A stretch of DNA of 64,000 nt from Zygaena filipendulae. Its lineage: Eukaryota > Arthropoda > Insecta > Lepidoptera > Zygaenidae. The translations under genes and the position numbers were made by a program. How positions within the stretch are numbered: the first letter of the stretch is position 1; the number at the start of each line of letters is the position of its first letter. The notes beneath the pieces were generated by a model. That model had not been told where the DNA came from. It did not search any database and saw only the letters and a list, made by a program, of their open reading frames with translations. The stretch is from contig OU015673.1 of assembly GCA_907165275.2 (NCBI GenBank), forward strand, positions 5,223,001-5,287,000. Direction: 5' to 3'. Of the stretch, positions 22,640 through 34,000 are shown piece after piece.

Positions 22640-23856
22640 TTTTTTTATTTAAAAATACAGACAAAGTTTTAGTCTGTCTTTGAATATTGATATCAATTTT
22701 TTTATAGCCTGGTGGCAATGGTTTACGCCAAGCCGTTATGTCGTTCCTGCATGGCCAGGCTGGGTGTTGCTCTCGAAAACGTGAGCTTGGTCATTCATCC
22801 CGCAAACACATGGACGCGCACGCAGACTTAATAATATTATACTGAGCTATTAATGTTTTAGAATTGTCACGTGCGTTATTTGCATTACAATAATATTAAA
22901 CCACATGAGTAGGTAGGTACCTACCTAACTACCTACAGTCAGTATAAAATAGCTCAACGTTGTTGTTAGTATTTGAATCCAATTGCAAGAATAGTAGGTG
23001 ATAACTGTTGAAAGCAAACACGAGCTAGAAGACGTTTCAGGAATATAGATTTCTGATTGAACTATTGCTGACACCATCCAATCTACCTACTCCGAATATG
23101 GCGCGAAACAGACAAAATGAAAGAAAGAATGAATGAATTTATTGCTAACACAAGATGTACCTAACAAATGTCTTATTAGCAATAACATTATATTTTCTTG
23201 ATGCCGACTGTACATGAATGCATCAAAAACATTTAGAATGGAATGCAAAGCTTCATTTCCGGGATTAGAATATTAGCGATACACAGAAACCCATATTATC
23301 TAATTTCACTTGTACTAAAATTACACTATCTAATATTGTAGATACCTACCTTATCTAGTATAGGCAAGCGCTTATTACACCTTACAATTTGGCAGACACC
23401 AATCTAGGAAATCGTAAGGTGTAATCGATGTTTAATACGTACCTACATCATATTGGTCACATCTTTAAATACCTATAAGTAGGTAAAGAGATAAATAATA
23501 ACAATAGATAATAATCCACATCGAACACACAGTTCTAATTTGAATTTAAGATTATCTATCTACTTTTAGTAAAATTAGCTCACTTCACTTCTAACATTTC
23601 CTTAGGTCTATGGCACACGGATGCCTCCAATTGTACAATTAAATTGGACATTATGAGTGGTGCGAGATGTTTTCAACATCTGTTTAAAAGGCAGGGGGCA
23701 TGATTAGGGTTGCCAACCGTATCGCGAGGAAAATAAAAATTCGGTTTTGTCCTTCAGTTACGTACAGAGCTTGTCTAAATTAAAATGATGCGCTCCTCCA
23801 TCGGCCATACGCACACGCACAACCGTTAAAATATTGATACGACACATCTGAGGGGC
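22640..23856. other. Intergenic, no gene recognised
   Basis: AT-rich, with TACCTACC runs and short A-rich stretches. At 23352-23425 an imperfect inverted repeat (TTACACCTTACAATTT / AAATCGTAAGGTGTAA) surrounds a 25-base loop. Nothing coding. Confidence 0.45.
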
Positions 23857-24060
23857 TATTATGTAACTTTTGTTTCTATAATTTTTCGGTTGCAATCAAA
23901 AACATGACGGTTTTGCGATTACAAAATGCACGTTTTGACACCTACAATATCTAGCAATCAACCAAAATAAACATTTTTCAAAAGTTGAAGCTACCTCGAC
24001 ATGATTAATTAATCACAAAATCACAATTTCTCTGATTGAAACTGAAATATGATAGTCCAT
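23857..24060 (+). repeat. Dispersed repeat 'TATTATGTAACTTTTG', copy 1 (truncated)
   Basis: About 205 bp closely matches 25470-25680 (for example TTTTTCGGTTGCAATCAAAA, ATGATTAATTAATCACAAA). Unlike copy 2 it lacks the right inverted end. Confidence 0.7.
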
Positions 24061-24879
24061 TTTCGAGTTAGAAACGCGATTAGCGATGCCCTGCGGTCGA
24101 AACCAGTTTCGTACGAGTAATAAAATAACCTTTTTCGAAACCAGTTGTGTAACCCTAGTTCTGCTGACGACCAAAGCGGACTGCCTGTCCAAATTAACCC
24201 TCTGGAATGTTGGTTTAATTTCTATACACTCCAAAAGAATCTCAAACTCTTACCCTTCTATCATCAGTGTCTTAGAATTCAGATTGCCGAAATAATGCAT
24301 ATTTTGTCAGTAAAATGTTGAATTGTATTATAATTGCAAATTATACTATTATAATTATTCTAGGATTTGACTAAACTCATCTATCTGGAAGCCCGTAACT
24401 GTTTCCATAATTTTACTTAGGCTAAGTTCTTGAAAACAGACAAGTCGTTGTAGTTGTGGTTAAAATTAAATTTCTCTTAAAAGTGATAATTTATTTATTG
24501 ATTAATTTTAATTAGAGGTTCAACTCTGTCTATGGCATAAGCAACATTTTAGGCTCTTCTCTCATTTACCCTCGCACGCAAAAGCCAATCGGCTATTTAT
24601 GCCCTTAACCTAGTATCGAAATATGTGTGGAGATCCTTATCAAAGTGAGAGTGATGCAGTTTCGTGTCTTCGTGAGTAGAATTGTCACTCTTATCGAAAA
24701 TACAAATGAAATCTATAGTTAGGTACAATAGGTAGGTACTTTAATCATTCCGACTTTTGAACTTCATTTGAAATTACTTGAAAGTAAACAAATTAATTTC
24801 CTACTTATGCTAAGTAGGTTTTAAACACAAATATTTTAATACATACCTATAAATTACGCGTCACGTTGTTTGTCCACGA

Positions 24880-25135
24880 TGGACTCCAAACTACTGAATC
24901 GATCATGATGAAATTTGGTCACTTTGTTGTAATTTGACCCAACTTATAAAAGATAGGATAGTTTTTATCCCGGAATTCACACGGGAACTCCGGAATTCAT
25001 GCGGGGAACGGCTAATCAGCGTAAACTACTGTCAGGGGTGCAAAGAAGGACGTAGAGTAGGTATACTTTTTTCCCGGAATCCCCGCAGGAACTCCGAAAT
25101 CACCTACCGCGGATGAAATCGCGGGGGACAGCTAG
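24880..25135 (+). mobile_element. Helitron-like elements, two overlapping pieces
   Basis: A first piece has ATTCACACGGGAACTCCGG; a second ends CGCGGGGGACAGCTAG at 25135. Confidence 0.6.
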
Positions 25136-25469
25136 TAACTATTGTATGATAATACTCATTTATTATGCAGGGTTAGTTAGAATGGACTTGAGTAGGTACC
25201 TACTCAGGTATAGGTACGACTAGAAAAAAATATTTAAACGTGTAGATATTCATTTTTAAAACGTTTCCCTTTTTTTTAAAAACCTTTAAACCGCTAAAGA
25301 CAAAGTGGATTTAAGTAGGTACCTACCTACTTTGTTTTTAGGCAAGGCTATATTTTTTTCCTGACTTTTTAAAATGACCTTATTCTATACCTTATCTACA
25401 AGCTTCATCACACTGTCCCTTGGGTGAGCTGTGGTCAATCGTCTAGTCTGATAACAACTAAAACCAGGT

Positions 25470-25695
25470 GCTATTATGTAACTTTTGTTTCTATCATTTT
25501 TCGGTTGCAATCAAAAACATGACGGTTTTGCGATTACAGTATCCACGTTTTGACACCTACAATAGGTATGTAGCAATCAACCAAAATAAATATATTTCAA
25601 AAGTTAAAGCTGCCTAAACATGATTAATTAATCACAAACTCGCTATTTATCTGATTGAAACTGAAATATGATAGCAACAAAAGTGACATAATTTC
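25470..25695. mobile_element. MITE 'TATTATGTAACTTTTG', copy 2 with both ends
   Basis: Left end TATTATGTAACTTTTGTTTC; right end, read inverted, AATTATGTCACTTTTGTTGC. This pair shows the repeat is a TIR element. Confidence 0.65.
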
Positions 25696-26091
25696 TAGCA
25701 GAATTTAATAAATAGGCTAGCAGATGATATTACTGATTTTTTTAAATCATCCTTAAAAAAACTTGTGGGCTTAGGTAGGCACCTAGTTATATATTAAATG
25801 CTCAAGATCAGCGACGCAAAAATATCCTCACAGAAAGAACCACAAAATTGAAATCTATAGACTCATGTAAGTACTTTTATTTATAACATACGATTTTGAT
25901 GCCACTTTCTGAAATGACATTTGTATGAAACTGCAGTCTTAGCCAAGTTGAAAATCATTAAACGTTATGATATGTTCCTTAATTACATAGTAATATGTGG
26001 GCGTCCAGCAAAAAGATACCATCAGTTCTCGGCATTTTGCTTTATGCTTTTTTTAACAAGATTTTCAGAATTTCAATTTCACTACTTGTGC

Positions 26092-26215
26092 TAGTTTTTG
26101 AATATTTTTCCAATCCTTACCTACTATCAATTGACTATTCTAGATACCGAGTCTAGTCTTAACTCAATACCCCACTACTGGTATTTTTTGCTTGGACACC
26201 TACAATATCTTGTAA
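26092..26215. repeat. Dispersed repeat shared with MIC60 intron 2
   Basis: TTTTTGAATATTTTTCCAATCC, GACTATTCTAGATAC, CTAGTCTTAACT and CTACTGGTA occur in the same order at 46184-46290. No termini identified. Confidence 0.55.
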
Positions 26216-26584
26216 ACAAAATTTATGATTAGATAATACTAGAAATACTTACGTAACGTTAGGAAACTATCACACAGTGTACAAATTTTTATGACAAATT
26301 TGGTCGTGTACCTACCTATATCTAATTAACGCTACTTGAAGTAAGTAAAGTTTAAACGTAGCTGCCTACTTGTAATTTCATTCTATCACTAATTGAGAAC
26401 ACAGACGTTTTTAATTGAGCTTGAAAATATCCAGTTACATCTTATAACATTTTGTTTATTATAACCGTTTAAGTAGTTGAGATATTTTTGGGAGCCCATT
26501 AAGCCTGTTGAACACCGCAGTCGCGATTTCGTTCTCCTTTGTCCCGGAAACTTTTACCCCATAGCTGTACCTACATGCTCAATA

Positions 26585-26902
26585 GGGATGTTGACGACTT
26601 TTGAAAATAAAAATTCTAATTAGTTCGTCAGTTAGGAAACAAAAATAATGGACACGTATTTTTTTGCTTTTTCAAATTAATGAAAATATACATAGATAAA
26701 GGCTGAAGCACATTAAAGTTCAGGGTGGGCTCGTGACGTCATTAACCGGTATAGGTAAGCCCACACCGGATAGTGACGTAATGCGAAATTTCAACTCGAA
26801 GTATCGCCGTTATTTTTTGATTACGTAAAAAAAGGAAAAATACGTGTCCAATATTTTTAATATTCTACATGACGGACTAAAAACAAATTAGTCAACTAGC
26901 CC
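26585..26902 (+). mobile_element. CRE-MITE copy C
   Basis: It starts GGGATGTTGACGACTTTTGA and ends AATTAGTCAACTAGCCC. One GTGACGTCAT site is intact and one is mutated (GTGACGTAAT). Confidence 0.75.
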
Positions 26903-27054
26903 ATTAGATATTCATTAATAACTTTTTATTGGTAAGGTTTAGAATTTAGATACATCTCACGGCAGCGTAATAATTTCAACAATGTTGAGACTTAGATAGT
27001 ACCTACCAGCACACTGACACTGGAAGTTGTCGCCAAAGTTAAGACAAGTGATAA

Positions 27055-27135
27055 TCAGCACCGTTGGTTAGCGAACGCGGCTACTCGCCAGGTGTTGCAG
27101 GTTCGATTTCCGAATCAGGGTAAAAAATTAAAAAA
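27055..27135 (+). repeat. tRNA-like SINE head
   Basis: TTGGTTAGCGAACGCGG resembles an A box and GCAGGTTCGATTTCC a B box, about 40 bases apart and followed by an A-run. The cloverleaf is not convincing as a working tRNA. Confidence 0.45.
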
Positions 27136-28540
27136 AAAAAAATTATTATTATTAATTATTATAACTTGATGAAAATTTGTGTTATCCCCAGTCTGGGTAT
27201 CTGTATTGTGTATGTATAAAGAGAAAAAAAATTATATCATTTGTCTGGTACCGGTATAGTGTAAGAACTCTGTTTATAATAATAAATAATCAGTGTCAAT
27301 CTCTAGTCATACCTACCTACTAATCCTAAGCCTTACAATTTATTATCTTAAATGTTTTTTTCGGGTGGTGACGCTTTTATGCCTTGACTACCTTACCTTG
27401 ACCATCAATTATATTTACTATTAGGTACTACTACCATCTACCAAGCTTCCTAGTTCGATGATGGGCCCGATCAATGGAGTTAATGGACCGAAAATAAAGA
27501 AGCAAGAAAAATAAAACGAGAAGCGAAAGAGGCAGCTAAATCTTGTTCCTAAGTACTAGTGCCGCAGGAGTGGTAGTTCCCATGTCTCCTGCTGCCTAAG
27601 TGCTTATCAATGAGCATTTAGTGATTCAACACATTTGTCCGTCGACTTATGCAAGATATTATATACTATGTATCTACTATCTACAGCTATTTATATTGTG
27701 TGAATGATTATTAAAATGTAGACAATTTTTATCTCATGTTTATTTTAAGTAACTACTTAAGACTGACAAATAATAATATTGTTAAATAACTGCGATATGA
27801 AAATTAATAGCTTAGTAGGTACATAATAGGTGTATAGGTAGGTACACTAATGGCCCCCACTTGCCTCATAATTATGTACATAATGTACATTATCTCTTAT
27901 TCCAATTTAAAGAAGAATTTACCTACCTATATAAAAGATAAAAGAAGCTAAAAGAAAATAATTTAACCATGGAACGTTAGAAATTACAAAAAATTCGCAC
28001 CCAGCTTGTCCACGGCTCATCAGCTCAGACCAAATAAAAACTAAAGACGGAACGTCTCGAACAACGAAGTGAAGCCGGTTGCGTATGCATGTGGTGATTA
28101 GGAAAGAGTATTTGCTAGGATTTATGATGTTTTTTCTTGTAAGTGTGTGCGTGTTTCTGTGTACGTGCACGGCGATGGTGTCTTTTTACTGGCTTCACTT
28201 GTTTGTCCTACGCGTCCCGTCTTTACCTACTTTTTATTTGGTCTGAGGTCCACGGGTTCTATATTTTAAACTGACGATGAGATCGTCTCATAAAAGAAAA
28301 GTAGACGATAAACATTAATTATTGCATTCGTATTACCTACACAGGCATTGAGAATGGACGGATACTCATGCATCATAATTTCGTATCACTCCTATACAGT
28401 TCACATTTTGTAAAACTTTTCAAGTGCAATCCATTACAAATAGAAAATTGCAATGAATAGATTGTGGGTAAGAGCTACGAAAATAGACCTGACTGCTCTG
28501 AGATGAACACGTCTACCAACAAACAAGGCAATAGATCTTA
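27136..28540. other. Intergenic, no gene recognised
   Basis: AT-rich with TACCTACC runs. At 28226 there is a single arm of the 37-bp micro-element (CTTTTTATTTGGTCTGAG). Open frames here have no support. Confidence 0.45.
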
Positions 28541-28559
28541 ATGACAAAATTACATGAAT

Positions 28560-28980
28560 AATATCCGCTTGTGTTACATTAGAAAATGCGGGCGTCGAAA
28601 CGTCCAGAATGTCGCGACCCGTGGGTCACAGTTCACGGGCTGTGTGTTATCATATTTTTTCCACCGTCTTAGGTGTGTGTGTGACGGATAAATTTACAAT
28701 GGATAGGTACGCCAGCCCGTATGGACCACTTAACTCAATAAAACTCCCCTCGGTTGATATTAAATTTAATAGTATGAAAGGGACGGTGCGGCGTGCGCGC
28801 GCAAACGGTGTTTCCTGTATGCGAACGGAAGACGGCGATTGGTCAATTGTGTGGGAGCATTCAACCAATCAACGTTGAGATGCGACGCCAACCTGCTCGC
28901 TTTGAATTTCAGCGCAATTCAAATTTTATTATTGTCGTAGGAATATACGGTTGCGACTTGTGGCTTTGATGATGACGTGA
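28560..28980. promoter_or_regulatory. CpG-richer island with paired CCAAT boxes (candidate regulatory region)
   Basis: Against the AT-rich background this stretch has several CG dinucleotides and GCGCGC. It has two CCAAT boxes in opposite orientation about 24 bases apart (ATTGGTCAATT near 28838 and CAACCAATCAACG near 28862). No splice donor, Inr or coding exon could be tied to it. A decayed gene is an alternative. Confidence 0.3.
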
Positions 28981-29015
28981 GTCTGAGTTCGTGACCATAT
29001 TCATGACACAAAAAT

Positions 29016-29309
29016 GGGCATGTGGACTAATTTTTATTTTTTAGTCCATCTTGTAGATTATTAAAAAATATTGGACACGTATTTTTTTCTTTTTTTACGT
29101 AATCAAAAAATAACGGCGATATATTGAGTTGAAATTTCGCGTGACGTCACTGTTAGTGACGTCACGAGCCCACACCCTAAACTTTAATGCGCTTTATCTC
29201 TGTATATTTGAATTTATTTAAAAAAGCAAAAAATACGTGTCTATTGCTTTTTTATTTTCTAACTGACGGACTAATTAGAATTTTGATTTTCAAAAGTAGT
29301 CCACATCCC
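29016..29309 (-). mobile_element. CRE-MITE copy D
   Basis: It starts GGGCATGTGGACTAATTTTT and ends TAGTCCACATCCC. The two TGACGTCA sites are only 5 bases apart (GTGACGTCACTGTTAGTGACGTCAC at 29140-29164), so the usual spacer has been deleted. Confidence 0.8.
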
Positions 29310-29374
29310 TATTGTCTACTGTGGATTATTATTGAAAATAAATCAACCATGTTGATTGATTTATTATAATGCCT

Positions 29375-29505
29375 TGTACGATACTGGTTACGTAGCATGA
29401 AGTTCGGTTTCGTACGAATAATGTCCTTTTACGTAACTGGTTAGTGGTTGTAGAATAAAAATTTATTTTTACGAAACCGGTTACGTAGAACTGGTTACCT
29501 AGGTG
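29375..29505. repeat. Short repeats of TTACGTAACTGGTTA
   Basis: ACTGGTTACGTAG, TTTTACGTAACTGGTTAG and ACGAAACCGGTTACGTAGAA occur within 130 bases. Similar GAAACCAGTTTCGTACG lies at 24097-24115. Purpose unknown. Confidence 0.5.
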
Positions 29506-29669
29506 ACCGAATGATTGTATAATATTTTCTATATAATGTTTCTTTTCTTTGTCTTCTAAGCAAACTTTGATGGGTTGCTGCGCGTTTTTGACTATAAATG
29601 GGTTGAAGTTCTCAATTTCTGCCAAAACTCCAATTTTTATTGAGTCGGAAAGCTACGATTCAGAGTTCG

Positions 29670-29764
29670 GGGTTGTATTTTTGAATCGTTCGAATTACTT
29701 TCGCACACGGAATCGCAATTTGCGTATGCAAATGTAATTCGAACGATTCAAAAATACGATCCCA
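29670..29764. mobile_element. GGGYCGTATTTTTGAA element, 95-bp palindromic copy
   Basis: The left GGGTTGTATTTTTGAATCG and right CGATTCAAAAATACGATCCC are inverted, nearly the whole length being arms. It is the smallest copy of the family. Confidence 0.7.
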
Positions 29765-30284
29765 GCGTGAAAGGAAAATAGTTCTTTTCTCAAAGATGTA
29801 AACTATTTTCCAGAAATAAATAATTATTCGCTCACTGCTTAGTCTAATCTCAGAGTACTTAGCTATGACATGAGGTAAGTATAAAAAAAACATAAAAAGT
29901 TTTCAACGTTTATTTTAAAATATGTATCAGAATAACAAATACTTTTTTATAACAAATATAATAGAATAATAACATTTTAAAAAACATTATAAACGCATAT
30001 ACCTACCGAATTCATTGTTGAATCTTATTTTAAATCCCTGTTTACCTTAATATAGTGTTTCCATTAAACTTATTCTCATACAATGTTTTGGTATGGTATT
30101 TTCTCAATTCACAGGTGCAAAGTTAAATGAAGGACTTACTTGAAGAAGGGTATCCGATTCTTTTTCAAATGGCAAAAAAAATTACATAAAAAAAATATTA
30201 CTATTCGAAAAAATTTACCACGCAAGTTGCCCTTTTTCTTGGTATTGTCGCGGACAGGCCGACTAATTTTTACTATTATTATGT

Positions 30285-30467
30285 GTGCAAGTGAGTTTTT
30301 TATTTGTTTGCTTGTTACGCTTTCACACCTTAACTACTCAATTAATAACCATGAAATTTTGCATACACGTTGTTTGAGGTACAGAGATGGACATAGGGTA
30401 CTTTTTACGCCGGAATTCTAGCAGGAACTCTGAAGTTACCGCCGGTGAATCCGCGGGGAAGAGCTAG
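30285..30467 (+). mobile_element. Helitron-like element, degenerate
   Basis: Body with TTACGCTTTCACACC and ACATAGGGTACTTTTTACG; it ends CGCGGGGAAGAGCTAG. Confidence 0.6.
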
Positions 30468-30654
30468 CAAAAATAAATAAAGGTCATTCACCTGCGTAGA
30501 TCCACGTTTGTATTTTGGGTTTTCTCTGTGACTTATCAGTTTTTTTATTTATTTACCAAAGTACATATCTCATATATATTTATGGTTACACGTAAGCATG
30601 CACTATCCAGGGCTTCAATACACCCCTCGTTTAAACTCACACCCTATATACCTA

Positions 30655-31006
30655 ATATACATCGTGTAAATGACTTAACTGAAAACTAGAAAGTGGTTTG
30701 CTCAGAATCAACCAGCGAATCGATCGAACTATGTTTTAATATAGGTTATATTTTTTCTTTTTTCCTAGCCCATGTCTAAATTATTTACAATATTTGGCGC
30801 GTACGCCGCCCCCAGCAAAATAATTCGAAGCGGTAGGTGCGGGCGTGGCGCTTGTAATTTCGTAGATAGGTCACCTTCAAACTAATGTTGATTAACTTTT
30901 AAACTATTAATTTTTTCGACATAAAATATATTTTAGTCATATTATTGTTTATTTCTTTAATTGGGGTTTATCAAGTTTTTTTGTTAATTCATTAACACGT
31001 TGTATA
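30655..31006. mobile_element. MITE with TATACAACGTGTTAATGAAT termini, copy 1
   Basis: Left TATACATCGTGTAAATGACT, right inverted end finishing TTAACACGTTGTATA. The interior matches 55627-55982 in inverse orientation (for example TAGGTCACCTTCAAACTAAT against ATTAGTTTGGAGGTGACCTA). It ends 19 bases from the FAHD2 stop codon. Confidence 0.85.
30948..30953 (-). promoter_or_regulatory. Candidate FAHD2 polyadenylation signal inside the MITE
   Basis: AATAAA on the minus strand, about 73 bases after the FAHD2 stop and inside MITE copy 1. No closer AATAAA or ATTAAA is seen. Confidence 0.5.
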
Positions 31007-31025
31007 AAAGAAAAAAACGAAGCCT

Positions 31026-34000
31026 CTAAAACTGGTCGATCTTCGTCTCCAAGACCCCAATGTTCTCTATTTCGCTGCGGACGACGTCGCCCGGCTTGAG
31101 GAACTGCGGCGGCTTCAGATACAAGCCTACGCCCCCCGGCGTGCCCGTCAATATGATGTCACCGGGCAACAGCGTCATTAGCCTGGACGCAAAACGAAAT
31201 GGTTGATTACGAAATCGTTAGAGTTACGAGATCGTGCAGTGGTAAGTACACACTACACAGGATGTCGCGGGTTCGATGCCCGCATTAAGGTAAACATTTA
31301 TATTATACTAGCTGTCCCGCGCGGTTTCACCCGCGATAATTTCGGAGTTCCCGCCGAATTGTTCCATACAAAATTTGCCCCCCCCTTTTCACCCCCTTGG
31401 AAAATCCACTCTTATCGGATGCCTACGTCATACAAAGAACACACCCGCCAAGTTTCAGGTCTCTACGATCAGCGGTTTAGGCTCATCCATCAGTCATTCA
31501 GGACAAAGCATTTTATATGTATAGATTTACCCTGGTCCCTGAGTTTGACGTTTGAGTAATTATCCTTACATATTATAAAACAAGGTCCAAGGTCTGTCTT
31601 TCTGTTGGTGATAAACTCAAAGACTACTGAACGGATTTTCATGCGATTTCCACCAATAGATAGAGTGATTCAAGAGGAAAGTTTAGACGTATAGTGTAAC
31701 TTAGAATTCTCGCTCCTTGTCATTTAATTCCTATATCCATATTCGTATCCAGATCCGAAATATCATATCCATAACATCCCTACATAGATGGACTCCCACA
31801 CAGTCCCACAGGAACTCCGAAATTAAAACAAGTGAAACCGCGGGGAAGAGCTAGGCTAGTATGGATTATATTTTATAATATTATAGTTGAAGGTTTAGGG
31901 GTACGACTCTATCGACGAGTGGAAAAATAACAACATACGTATATTATTATATCAGAGCAGAACAATCACATGCACTGCTATCTTAACTCCATATCAGCTG
32001 TTGGTAGATTGAAGTGGATTCACAAGATTTTCGTGCACGATATCGCATTTATCTAAAGCTGCAGGAGATGAGATAATATTTGAAATACAAAACGTGCGTA
32101 GGTAAGTATTTGGGTACATCATTCATTTGCAAAAGTCCATACATAGTTGATAGCACAAAGTATCTGAGATTAGATAAATAAATAAAATAAAACAATTTTT
32201 ACTTTACTCATTTAAATAGATATATCAATTAAAGAGATAATATTCTATTTGGACTATTGTAAATGACGCAGAGAGAATTCTATTTATTCACTGACTCTAC
32301 ACGAAATCTCGAAAGCTACTTGTTTTATGAAGCTGAAATTTAGCAGCAAAACAGTTCATAGGTAGGAGACGTCAGTTAAAAAATTTTACTTTTAAATTAA
32401 AGTGAGTGAAACGCGGAAGTGAGTTTATTTATTTGTTTGTTTGTTACGCTTTCACGCCATAACTACTGAACCAATCATCGTGGAATTATGCACGTTGGCA
32501 GGGGCACAGAAAAGGACATAGGGTACTTTTTACTCTGAAACTCTCGCGGGAACTCCAAAATTAAACAGAAACCGTGGGGAACAGCTAGTATAGGTACTTG
32601 TATTACAGTGCATTCTTGGACACCGTTAAGCAATAACATGTTAACCCCCACAGTTAATTTATTGATACAGAACGCTTTATTGAGAGTTATAGAAATTTTT
32701 TTAATTATGTGTTTAGGTACCTTATTACATTGTTTTAATACCAACAAAGTGTTGAACATAATCTATACTTCTATACTAATATTATAAAGAGGAAAGGTTT
32801 GTATGTATGTGAGTATGTTTGTAACGAATTGGCTCCAAGGTACTGGACCGATTTTAAAAATTCTTTCACCATTTGAATGCTACATAATCACTGATTAATA
32901 TAGGCTATATTGTAATCCGGAATTCCCGCGGGGACTCCGAGATTAGCACGGGTGAAAATGCGCGGAACAGCTATCTCTGGATCTATTTTGAAAATTCTTT
33001 CACTTACAGGAAGCTACAGTGATCCTGAATGACACAGGGTACTTTTATCCCGTAATTCCCGCGGGAACTCCGAAACTACCGCGGGGAACAGCTAGTTTGC
33101 TATAATTTCACAAAACACGATTTGCTCAAAACTTCTCGTGTCCACTTACGAGGTGAGTCGCTCGATCACGTAAGGTATCTTATGGATCAGCTGATCGGTC
33201 TTGCTGCTCTGTCTCAGGTCACCGTTGACGCTGCACTTGATGGCCAAGTTCTGCGGGTCGCCCGTCTCGTCGCCGGTCACTATCCAAGGGCCTATCGGAC
33301 AGAATGTGTCCTGAGTCTGCAACGAACGGTGAAGAAACGAAAAACAATAGTACATTGTTATCCTAGGGGTGAAAGTAACTTAATAAGTCTTTCTCCCGAG
33401 GATAACACTGTGCTTTTCATTACGAATGCAAGGAAAAGTCAAAATAAAAATAGGAATTAGCTAAAGAAAAAAATGAGTGAATTTTATTTTTACATAAATC
33501 AACCATTAGGTGTGCTGCTGGCCAGTAAGTATGCCCCCTATGACATAAAAAAAAAACTTGAGTTTCTGCAGTATCCAGCTGTCAGTTGAAAGCGATTCTC
33601 CCTAGGGCTGAAAAGGGTTACTTTCAACCCGCTTCTCAGGCAACTTCAGACCTACTTTCCGAGTATGAGTAATAGAGTATGCATTATGAGACTATTTCCA
33701 CGCCATATGCTGAACAAGCTGTGTCTCGCGGTGTCGCCCGCGTGAAACGCCTTTATATAACCACTTTTTTCCTGACATTCAGTTTAAATAAAACCAGGCC
33801 TAGGTATATCATGTAGCTCCAAGCTAAGCTAAATCTACCAGTGAAAACCGCATGATAAGCCGTTCAGTAATTCGGAATATTAGCGTGAGACACGTGGATT
33901 TAACTATTTTATTATATGTAGTATAATAGATTTTGGTACCTTTGTTTATTTTATTGTTGGTTTATAAGTCATATTATTGTATTTGTTTTTTTTTTGGAAC

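Noticed and set aside
28609..28878. 89-codon open frame on the plus strand (and a 72-codon one opposite)
   Set aside because: No family resemblance, no splice context, and it lies in a CpG-richer patch where stop codons are rarer. Kept only as a candidate regulatory region.
31226..31290. Functional tRNA gene
   Set aside because: The B box is exact but the A box is poor, no acceptor stem pairs, and the sequence runs into a Helitron-like piece. More likely a SINE head. The same applies to 27055-27135 and 56270-56360.
31203..31559. 118-codon open frame in FAHD2 intron 4
   Set aside because: It lies across a SINE head and a Helitron-like fragment; the translation is that of the repeat body.
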